A program made the translations under genes and the position numbers. Below are positions 1 through 6,584 of a DNA stretch of 9,824 nt, one piece after another. Location: the NCBI GenBank assembly GCA_945788545.1, contig CALZMK010000031.1, positions 1-9,824 of the forward strand, read 5' to 3'. This DNA comes from an uncultured Prevotella sp. Lineage in GTDB: Bacteria; Bacteroidota; Bacteroidia; Bacteroidales; Bacteroidaceae. Numbering within the stretch: the stretch's first letter is position 1; every line of letters starts with the position of its first letter. The notes beneath the pieces were generated by a model. It did not search any database, was not told the DNA's origin, and saw only the letters and a list, made by a program, of their open reading frames with translations.

Positions 1-1
1 A

Positions 2-1417
2 CAACTCGTTGAGGCCGACCGCTCGAAACTGGTGGCGGGATTCAGCGGACAGACAGCCATCAAGACCAACCAACTGGTGGATTCGGCTATGGGAGGCGTG
101 TTGTTCATCGACGAGGCATACACTCTTGCCTCGGGCGATAACGACTCCTTCGGCTCGGAGGCCATCGACACACTGCTCAAGCGACTGGAGGACGACCGCG
201 GCAAGTTTATTTGTATCGTGGCGGGATACACACGCCAGATGCACGACTTCATCGACTCCAACCCGGGAATGAAGAGCCGTTTCACCCAGACCATCAACTT
301 CGAGGATTATTCATCCGAGGAACTGTCGCAGATATTCTTCAATATGGCTACTGCCCGCAAGTTCTCAATGGATGACGAGGTGAAGGATGCCGTGAAACGT
401 ATGTTCGACCAGATATACCTCCGACGCGACCGTAACTTCGGTAATGCCCGCGAGGCGCGGAAGATGTTCGACGAGACTGTTGAGAATCAGAGTCACCGTC
501 TTGTAGAGGAGATGGGTAAGCATACAGTTACTGATACCGACATGTACACTATCGTTGCAGCCGACCTTCCTTCCAACAAGAGTCAGGCAGTGCGTCCTCT
601 CGACGAGGTGCTCAATGATATGGACGACTTCGTGGGTATGCGCTCGGTGAAGAATCTCATCCGTCGTCTTGCCGTGCAGAGCATGTTCATGAAACAGCGT
701 TCGGCAAGCGGTATCGGTAATGTGCAGCAGCTTGTGATGAACTTTGTGCTCACGGGTAATCCTGGAACGGGAAAGACCTCGGTGTCGCGACTTATGGGCG
801 AACTGCTCCAGAGCATGGACATCCTGCCCACCAAGACCGTGGTTGAGGCAAGTCGCGCCACGATGGTGGGCAAGTATATGGGCGAGACACCCAAACTTGT
901 CAACAAGCTCTGCGACCAGGCAATGGGCGGAGTCCTCTTCATCGACGAGGCATATAATTTATGTAATGGCGACGACCAATATGGCAAGGAGGCTGTTGAC
1001 ACCCTGATGAAGAGAATGGAGGACGACCGTGGCAAGTTTGTCGTCATCGTGGCTGGCTACAAGGACCGCATGGAGATGTTCCTCAACACCAATCCCGGAC
1101 TGGCAAGCCGTTTCACCCATCGTCTGCATATCGACGACTATAATGAGGACGAACTGGTGGCTATCTTCAAGAAGATGGCGTCCAAGCAGGATTATCAATT
1201 ATCGCCTGATGCCGAGTTCAAACTCATGGGTGAGGTATGCCGCATGGTCATGAACAAGCGTGAGTCGTTTGGCAATGCCCGTGAGATGCGCAATCTGCTC
1301 GACACCACCATCGGTCGCCTGTCGGAGCGCGTCGCCTCGATGCCTCCGCAGAACATCACAGCCGAGACATACAAGATGATTACGGCAGAGGACATTCCCA
1401 GTGGGGGAGTGTTTTAG
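2..1417 (+). CDS. Tandem CbbX/SpoVK-type AAA+ ATPase (5' partial)
   Basis: The gene is open to the left edge. Codons in frame from base 2 already belong to an AAA+ core, so the GTG at 32 is internal and the true start lies upstream. Counting the first full codon as residue 1, 471 residues are visible. Domain 1 lacks its Walker A (outside the window) but has Walker B GGVLFIDEA (31-39), sensor 1 region CIVAGY (71-76), an arginine finger in SRF (R93) and a sensor-2-like GNAREARK (147-154). Domain 2 is complete: Walker A GNPGTGKT (252-259), pore-loop-like RATMVGKYMGET (285-296), Walker B GGVLFIDEAY (309-318), sensor 1 VIVAGY (348-353), arginine finger SRF (R370) and NAREMR (425-430). Both domains resemble CbbX, SpoVK and EccA ATPases, which are usually hexameric remodelling machines. 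The client is unknown. The FHA and PP2C genes that follow suggest control by phosphorylation (inference). Confidence 0.93.
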   Translation, partial: QLVEADRSKLVAGFSGQTAIKTNQLVDSAMGGVLFIDEAYTLASGDNDSFGSEAIDTLLKRLEDDRGKFICIVAGYTRQMHDFIDSNPGMKSRFTQTINFEDYSSEELSQIFFNMATARKFSMDDEVKDAVKRMFDQIYLRRDRNFGNAREARKMFDETVENQSHRLVEEMGKHTVTDTDMYTIVAADLPSNKSQAVRPLDEVLNDMDDFVGMRSVKNLIRRLAVQSMFMKQRSASGIGNVQQLVMNFVLTGNPGTGKTSVSRLMGELLQSMDILPTKTVVEASRATMVGKYMGETPKLVNKLCDQAMGGVLFIDEAYNLCNGDDQYGKEAVDTLMKRMEDDRGKFVVIVAGYKDRMEMFLNTNPGLASRFTHRLHIDDYNEDELVAIFKKMASKQDYQLSPDAEFKLMGEVCRMVMNKRESFGNAREMRNLLDTTIGRLSERVASMPPQNITAETYKMITAEDIPSGGVF

Positions 1418-1466
1418 TTGGTGAGAGAGATACTATAATGACTAATAATTTAAAGAGCAATATATT

Positions 1467-2036
1467 ATGATAATTTGCCCGTTTTGTAAAGAAGAGATTG
1501 AGGAGAGGTCCTACTATTGCGACCAGTGTGGACAGGCACTCTTTTACTGCACCAGTTGCGGTCATGTGGGTTCAGGTCGTCGCTGCACATATTGCGGTGG
1601 CATCATGCAGTCGGCACAGGATATTGAGGCTGCCGGACAGCGCACCACAATGGCAGAGTCGATGACGTCGGCCTCTCCCGTCACCTCGATTTCACGATCG
1701 AGCATAGATATTTCCCAGTCACTTGTCGATCCCAATGTGCCTCGCCTCACACTTGTGAGCAACCAGCTCAACATCAGTATTCAAGGCATCAACGGTGCTA
1801 TCATCGGCAGGCGACAGGGCCCCTATCGCCAACTCTTCGAGAAGGATATGTATGTGTCGGGCGTTCATGCCCAACTGTTCTATAGTCAGGATAATGGTTG
1901 GTGCGTGATGGACAAGCATTCGTCCAATGGCACATTCCTTAATCGCAAGCGCCTGCAGCATGACATTGGCATGCCGCTCAAGAACAACGACATCCTGTCG
2001 ATTGCCAACATCAATCTCCAGGTTATTATTAACTGA
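1467..2036 (+). CDS. Double zinc-ribbon and FHA domain protein
   Basis: This 189-residue protein has no signal peptide and is probably cytoplasmic. The N-terminus carries two zinc-ribbon knuckle pairs: C4-x2-C7 with C18-x2-C21, then C28-x2-C31 with C40-x2-C43. A linker at about 48-91 is rich in Ser and Thr. Residues 92-189 form a forkhead-associated domain with the expected phosphothreonine-binding signature: GR (114-115), SGVH (131-134), SSNGTFLN (152-159). FHA domains bind phosphothreonine peptides, so this is the likely reader or adaptor of the module, perhaps docking on the AAA+ protein or on phosphorylated linker sites (inference). It lies 49 bases after the ATPase stop and 21 bases before the phosphatase. 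No Shine-Dalgarno is visible. The ATG at 1467 is chosen because the first zinc knuckle begins at residue 4. Confidence 0.92.
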   Translation: MIICPFCKEEIEERSYYCDQCGQALFYCTSCGHVGSGRRCTYCGGIMQSAQDIEAAGQRTTMAESMTSASPVTSISRSSIDISQSLVDPNVPRLTLVSNQLNISIQGINGAIIGRRQGPYRQLFEKDMYVSGVHAQLFYSQDNGWCVMDKHSSNGTFLNRKRLQHDIGMPLKNNDILSIANINLQVIIN

Positions 2037-2057
2037 TAAATCCAACACAATAGGAAT

Positions 2058-2801
2058 ATGAAACTACAGATTACAGCATCAAGCAACGTGGGTCTTGTGA
2101 GGACCAATAACGAGGATATGATTCTCGTGCGCAATAAGTATATACGTGATGAGGATTATGCCGCCGAGATCGACATGTCGGTGTGCGACCGCCTTGCGGT
2201 GTGTGTCGCCGACGGTATGGGCGGCTACGAGGCAGGCGAGGTGGCAAGTCAGGAGACTCTCTCGAGCCTTCACTTCTTCCTCAGCGACATGCCCGAGAAA
2301 CTCAACGACCAGGAATTCAACGAGGCCATCGTGGAATGGCTCAACAGTATAAACAACATTATCAACTCAAAGGGAAGGAACGACGAAGCCTATCATAATA
2401 TGGGCACAACACTCGTCGGACTGCTTTTCTACGAGGGTCGTGCCTATTGGATAAACTGCGGCGACAGCCGTATCTACCGTTTCCGCAATGGTACGCTCGA
2501 ACAGCTCAGCACCGACCACTCGTTTGCCGCCCTCTATGGTGACCAAGGCCACTCGAATGCCATCACCAACTGTATCGGTGCAGGATGCACCACAACATTT
2601 ATCGACATGCAGGAACTCACCGGCGACCTTCTCGTCGATGACGTCTTCCTCATCTGCTCTGACGGTATGACCGACATGGTTGACGACTGCCACATAGAGC
2701 GCTTGCTCGACATCGACTGCAATGCAAGTCAGCTTTGCCATGCAGCCCTCGATGCAGGAGGATATGACAACTGCTCGTCGTGCGTAGTGAAGATTGTATA
2801 A
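2058..2801 (+). CDS. PP2C-family Ser/Thr protein phosphatase
   Basis: This 247-residue protein is the size of the compact bacterial PP2C phosphatases (Stp1/PrpC type), which remove phosphate from Ser/Thr with two Mn or Mg ions. Family motifs are in order: RTNNEDM (15-21), VADGMGGYEAGE (50-61, metal ligand D52), GTTLVGLLF (116-124), INCGDSRIYRF (132-142), LSTDHS (150-155), CSDGMTDMV (200-208, D202) and GGYDN (234-238, D237). The metal-binding aspartates are all present, so it should be active. There is no membrane anchor. It probably reverses the phosphorylation read by the FHA protein just upstream. It contains eleven cysteines, including a terminal CSSC (239-242), which is many for its size. 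Its stop is 14 bases before metA. Confidence 0.95.
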   Translation: MKLQITASSNVGLVRTNNEDMILVRNKYIRDEDYAAEIDMSVCDRLAVCVADGMGGYEAGEVASQETLSSLHFFLSDMPEKLNDQEFNEAIVEWLNSINNIINSKGRNDEAYHNMGTTLVGLLFYEGRAYWINCGDSRIYRFRNGTLEQLSTDHSFAALYGDQGHSNAITNCIGAGCTTTFIDMQELTGDLLVDDVFLICSDGMTDMVDDCHIERLLDIDCNASQLCHAALDAGGYDNCSSCVVKIV

Positions 2802-2815
2802 TTAAACATATTGAA

Positions 2816-3733
2816 ATGCCACTTAGATTACCGGATAAGTTACCAGCCATCGAGCTGCTTAAGCGCGAGAACATCTTCGTGATGGACAATACCCGCGCCA
2901 CCACTCAGGACATACGCCCATTGAAAATCGTGATTTTGAATCTCATGCCACTCAAGATCACTACCGAGACCGACCTCATCCGCCTGCTGTCGAACACTCC
3001 GCTGCAGATGGAGGTCAGTTTTATGAAACTCAAGAGTCACACTCCGAAAAACACTCCCATAGAGCACATGATGATGTTCTATCGTGACTTCGAGAAGATG
3101 CGTGACGAGAAATTCGATGGCATGATAATCACAGGTGCGCCTGTCGAGCAGATGGAGTTTGAGGATGTCAACTATTGGGACGAGATTACCCGCATCTTCA
3201 CCTGGGCCCGCAATCACGTCACCTCCACCTTATATATATGTTGGGCGGCACAAGCCGGTCTCTACTATCATTACGGCATTCCCAAGTATCCGCTGCAGAA
3301 GAAGATGTTCGGCGTCTTCCGCCAGCACACACTCTGTCCGCAGCTGCCCATCTTCCGTGGTTTCGACGATGTGTTCTATATGCCTCACAGCCGTCACACC
3401 GAGGTGCGCAAGGAGGACATCCTCGCCAATCCCAATCTCACCCTCATTGCCGACTCGCCCGAGAACGGAGTGAGCATGGTTATGGCACGCGGGGGTAGGG
3501 AATTCTTCATCACCGGCCACATGGAATACGCCTCCAACACCCTCGACAACGAGTATAAGCGCGACAGGGGAATAAGGGACGACGTGGATATGCCCGTCAA
3601 CTACTATCGCGACAATAATCCCGACAACGAACCCCTTGTCACTTGGCGTGCCCATGCCAATCTGCTCTATCACAATTGGATAAACTACTATATCTATCAG
3701 GAGACTCCTTACGACATCACCAAGATACAATGA
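2816..3733 (+). CDS. metA: MetA-type homoserine O-acyltransferase, predicted to use acetyl-CoA
   Basis: MetA activates the hydroxyl of L-homoserine by acylation, the first committed step of methionine synthesis. The 305-residue product aligns without gaps, as far as can be judged by eye, with remembered E. coli MetA from its first residues (MPLRLPDKLPA). The catalytic residues fall at family positions: nucleophile C142 in YICWAAQAG, and H235 and E237 in FITGHMEY. Residue 111 is Glu (TGAPVEQMEF). Work on Bacillus cereus MetA linked Glu111 to acetyl-CoA use, whereas E. coli has Gly and uses succinyl-CoA. This protein is therefore predicted to be a homoserine O-acetyltransferase even though automatic annotation often says succinyltransferase. 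The ATG at 2816 is preferred over an upstream in-frame start at 2780 because it gives the conserved N-terminus and does not overlap the phosphatase gene. Its stop overlaps the next start (ATGA, 3730-3733). Confidence 0.96.
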   Translation: MPLRLPDKLPAIELLKRENIFVMDNTRATTQDIRPLKIVILNLMPLKITTETDLIRLLSNTPLQMEVSFMKLKSHTPKNTPIEHMMMFYRDFEKMRDEKFDGMIITGAPVEQMEFEDVNYWDEITRIFTWARNHVTSTLYICWAAQAGLYYHYGIPKYPLQKKMFGVFRQHTLCPQLPIFRGFDDVFYMPHSRHTEVRKEDILANPNLTLIADSPENGVSMVMARGGREFFITGHMEYASNTLDNEYKRDRGIRDDVDMPVNYYRDNNPDNEPLVTWRAHANLLYHNWINYYIYQETPYDITKIQ

Positions 3734-5574
3734 CAAAACGTCCCCTCGAACTGTTAGCTCCGGCGCGCGACGTGGAGTGTGGCAAGGCTGCCATCGACCA
3801 CGGCGCTGACGCAGTGTATATCGGTGCCGAGAGATTCGGTGCGCGTGCAGCTGCCGGCAACTCGCTTGCCGACATTGCCGAGCTATGCCGCTATGCCCAT
3901 GGATTCAGGGCTAAGGTGTATGTCACAGTCAACACTATTATCTACGACAGCGAACTGGAGGCTACCCGCCGCCTTCTTCGCGACCTTGCCGACATTGGGG
4001 TTGACGCCGTCCTTGTTCAGGACATGGCATTGCTCGATATGTTGGCAGGCCTGCCGTTGGAGTGTCATGCCAGTACCCAAACCGACAACCGCACTGCCGA
4101 CAAGGTGAGATGGTTGAAGAGTTTGGGATTCACGAGGGTAGTGCTTGCCCGCGAACTGTCCATCGACGAGATTCGCGAGATACATGAGGCTGTTCCCGAT
4201 GTCGAGTTGGAAGTGTTTGTCCATGGCGCCTTGTGTGTCAGCTATAGCGGCTTGTGCTATGCCTCGCAGTATTGTTTCGGTCGTTCGGCCAATAGGGGCG
4301 AGTGCGCCCAGTTTTGCCGCCTGAGCTTCGATATGGTTGATTCCGATGGCAAGACAATCGAGAAGTCACGCCATCTGTTGTCGCTAAAGGATATGAAACA
4401 GATTGACAATATCGAGTCACTTGCCGATGCTGGTGCCACGTCGTTCAAGATTGAGGGTCGCCTCAAGGATATGGTGTATGTGAAGAACGTCACGGCAGCA
4501 TATAGTCAGCGCCTCGACGCCCTCGTCGAGCGTTACCCCGATCGCTATTGCCGAGCCTCATTAGGCAGGAGCAGCCATCTGTTCACACCCAATCTGTCGA
4601 AGACATTCAATCGTGGTTTCACCACCTATTTTGCCTCAGGGCGTCGTCCCGACATATCCTCTCCCGACACTCCCAAGGCTCTTGGCGAATATGTGGGAAA
4701 GGTGAAGGAGATACGTGGACAGTGGTTTACCGTTGCCGGACTCTCGGCTTTTGCCAATGGCGACGGACTCTGCTTTATCAATGATGAACGTCAACTTGAA
4801 GGCTTTCGTGTTAACAAGGTGGAAAACAACAGGTTGTTCCCGTTGAAGATGCCAAGGGAAATGCGCAAGGGTACAGCCCTTTATCGCAACAACGACCAGG
4901 AGTTTGAGCGCATTCTCTCTCGCCAGTCGGCCGAGCGCAAGATTGACGTCAATATGTCGTTTTTTGCTGATGGCGACAATAAGTTATGCCTATCTGTTGA
5001 GGCTGGAGGATGTCGCGTCATAGCCGAGGAAGATGGTCTTACATTACAAAAGGCGGAAAAGCCGCAGCATGACAACATCGTGCGCCAACTGTCCAAACTT
5101 GGCGGCACCCCGTTTGTTGCCGTTAGTGTCGATATTTCCTCGTCATTTGATTACTTCGTGCCATCGAGCCTGTTGGCAAAAATGCGTCGCGAGGCAATCG
5201 AAAGCCTTGTGGAAAAGATACGACAAGTGGAACGCCCTTGCAATGACGTGAGGGTAGGGGATGATGTTCCCCATCTCTATCCCTCACGCTTCACCTATTT
5301 ATATAATATAGCCAATACCAAGTCGCGAGAGTTCTATCTCGCCCACGGATTGCATGCTTTCGACTCAGCCTTCGAGAAATCAGCACCGGCCGAAGGCATA
5401 GTGATGCAGTGCCGTTATTGCCTGCGCTATGCCCTGGGTTATTGTGTGAAGAGGGGAGGTCATCCCTCGCCCTATCGCGAACCCTATTTCCTCTGTCTGC
5501 CCGACGGACGCCGCTTCCGTCTTCAGTTTGATTGTGCCAAATGTCAGATGAATGTATGCTATGATGAGAAATAA
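3730..5574 (+). CDS. U32-family (peptidase-like) protein, RlhA/TrhP type
   Basis: A 614-residue member of family U32, once called collagenase-like peptidases. Characterised relatives RlhA and TrhP are prephenate-dependent enzymes that hydroxylate 23S rRNA or the tRNA wobble uridine. An RNA-hydroxylation role is therefore more likely than proteolysis, but the substrate is not determined. The N-terminal barrel begins ELLAPARD (7-14) and continues GADAVYIGAERFGAR (25-39). The U32 signature is at 161-179 (EVFVHGALCVSYSGLCYAS). Five cysteines (169, 176, 182, 192, 196) are candidate metal or Fe-S ligands, and FKIEGRLKD (239-247) is typical of the family. A long C-terminal part ends in a second cysteine cluster (561, 564, 572, 589, 602, 605, 610). 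The length is near the roughly 650 residues of E. coli RlhA. The ATG at 3730 is chosen because it shares ATGA with the metA stop; a longer reading from 3643 would overlap metA by 91 bases with an unconserved extension. Confidence 0.93.
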   Translation: MTKRPLELLAPARDVECGKAAIDHGADAVYIGAERFGARAAAGNSLADIAELCRYAHGFRAKVYVTVNTIIYDSELEATRRLLRDLADIGVDAVLVQDMALLDMLAGLPLECHASTQTDNRTADKVRWLKSLGFTRVVLARELSIDEIREIHEAVPDVELEVFVHGALCVSYSGLCYASQYCFGRSANRGECAQFCRLSFDMVDSDGKTIEKSRHLLSLKDMKQIDNIESLADAGATSFKIEGRLKDMVYVKNVTAAYSQRLDALVERYPDRYCRASLGRSSHLFTPNLSKTFNRGFTTYFASGRRPDISSPDTPKALGEYVGKVKEIRGQWFTVAGLSAFANGDGLCFINDERQLEGFRVNKVENNRLFPLKMPREMRKGTALYRNNDQEFERILSRQSAERKIDVNMSFFADGDNKLCLSVEAGGCRVIAEEDGLTLQKAEKPQHDNIVRQLSKLGGTPFVAVSVDISSSFDYFVPSSLLAKMRREAIESLVEKIRQVERPCNDVRVGDDVPHLYPSRFTYLYNIANTKSREFYLAHGLHAFDSAFEKSAPAEGIVMQCRYCLRYALGYCVKRGGHPSPYREPYFLCLPDGRRFRLQFDCAKCQMNVCYDEK

Positions 5575-6502
5575 GTCGTTGCGCCTGCTTCTGCCCTTGG
5601 TGTTGCTCCTCATGAGTGCCATGTCGCTCACTTCCTGCTACAAACAGGAAACGGGATTCACCGCCACCCATCACTACAACCAAAACTATAATTTCGTGGT
5701 GAAGGCCGACTCGATGGTTATCTACGAGAATCCCGACACAGCCATCTACGATTCCATTATTGTGTACCGTGGCGACCAACTGGTAGTGGCAGAGATTAAG
5801 ACCATCTCCAATGACACCATCGACAGTGTGTGGGTGAAACTCGCCCGCGACCAGATGTCGCAGGGCTGGACCCGCGAGTGCGACCTGTTGAATGGCGTCG
5901 CTCCCGATGACCCTATCTCACAATTCATCGACCTCTTCTCCAACAACCACTTGCTGCTCTTTCTCGCCCTTGTGGTGATAGTGACAGCAAGCTATGGTCT
6001 GCGCAAACTCTATCGTCGCGATGCCTATATCGTGCATTTCCACGACATCAGTTCGGTGCTGCCCACTATGCTTGCCATCCTCGTGGCCACCTCAGCCACC
6101 GTATATGCCACCATACAGAATTTCGCCCCCGAGAACTGGCGGCACTTCTATTTCCATCCCACTCTCAATCCCTTTGCCGTGACGCCCGTCATCGGACTAT
6201 TCGTCTCGCTCGTGTGGGCATTGATAATCACAGGCATAGCCGTTGTCGAGGATGTCATGCGCCGCCTTCCCTTTGGCAGTGCCGTGCTCTATCTGCTCGG
6301 TCTTGCAGCCATTTGTGCAGTTGATTACGTCGTATTCAGCATTTTCACCTTATATTATATAGGTTATGTATTGCTCGCAGCCTATATCTGGTTTGCCGTC
6401 AGCCGATTGCGCCTTGTCCTCGCCCGTTACGTCTGCGGCAATTGTGGCAAGCGTATTCCGGGGCTTGGCAAATGTCCGCATTGCGGAGCCGTCAACGAGT
6501 GA
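5564..6502 (+). CDS. Polytopic membrane lipoprotein with periplasmic SH3-like region and C-terminal zinc ribbon
   Basis: Function not recognised. Numbered from the ATG at 5564 (312 residues), it starts with a lipoprotein signal (MRNKSLRLLLPL..., lipobox LTSC, lipidated C25). A periplasmic stretch of about 100 residues follows. Its part near 70-109, with GDQLVVAE and WVKLARD then GWTRECDLL, looks like a bacterial SH3-type fold (tentative). About five hydrophobic segments follow, near 129-146, 165-184, 205-228, 239-262 and 264-283. The loop after the first is basic (RKLYRR), which places the C-terminus in the cytoplasm. The tail carries a zinc ribbon CGNCGKRI...CPHCG (Cys 291, 294, 304, 307). 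Alternative starts are 5561 and 5552; all overlap the U32 gene end, implying co-transcription. The zinc ribbon echoes the zinc-ribbon/FHA protein at 1467-2036. No terminator is visible after its stop. Confidence 0.85.
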   Translation: MRNKSLRLLLPLVLLLMSAMSLTSCYKQETGFTATHHYNQNYNFVVKADSMVIYENPDTAIYDSIIVYRGDQLVVAEIKTISNDTIDSVWVKLARDQMSQGWTRECDLLNGVAPDDPISQFIDLFSNNHLLLFLALVVIVTASYGLRKLYRRDAYIVHFHDISSVLPTMLAILVATSATVYATIQNFAPENWRHFYFHPTLNPFAVTPVIGLFVSLVWALIITGIAVVEDVMRRLPFGSAVLYLLGLAAICAVDYVVFSIFTLYYIGYVLLAAYIWFAVSRLRLVLARYVCGNCGKRIPGLGKCPHCGAVNE

Positions 6503-6526
6503 TGTCAGAATCATAACATATTAGGA

Positions 6527-6557
6527 TTGCGCGTTCAGTCATATCTTCGTACCTTTG
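6527..6557 (+). promoter_or_regulatory. Bacteroidetes-type promoter of the TonB-dependent receptor
   Basis: The element TACCTTTG at 6550-6557 matches the Bacteroidetes -7 consensus TAnnTTTG exactly. A TTG at 6527-6529 lies 20 bases upstream, in the spacing expected for the -33 element. Transcription should start a few bases after 6557, leaving a leader of roughly 20-25 bases that is A/T-rich before the ATG at 6585, as usual where Shine-Dalgarno sequences are rare. The receptor therefore seems to have its own promoter and need not depend on the upstream operon. Confidence 0.8.
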
Positions 6558-6584
6558 CACCCGAAAATTTGATTGATTATAAAA

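Noticed and set aside
1418..1439. TTGGTG and TATAAT before the zinc-ribbon/FHA gene as a promoter
   Set aside because: The two are only 10 bases apart, too close for a sigma-70-type promoter, and there is no TAnnTTTG element; read-through from the ATPase gene is simpler.
1467..2801. Type VI secretion regulatory genes (Fha/PppA)
   Set aside because: No structural secretion gene is present in the window, and the FHA protein is a small zinc-ribbon form; the resemblance is only of parts.
3643..3729. Upstream start for the U32 gene inside metA
   Set aside because: The added 29 residues are unlike the family N-terminus and overlap metA coding; the ATGA start at 3730 fits both the family and the operon.
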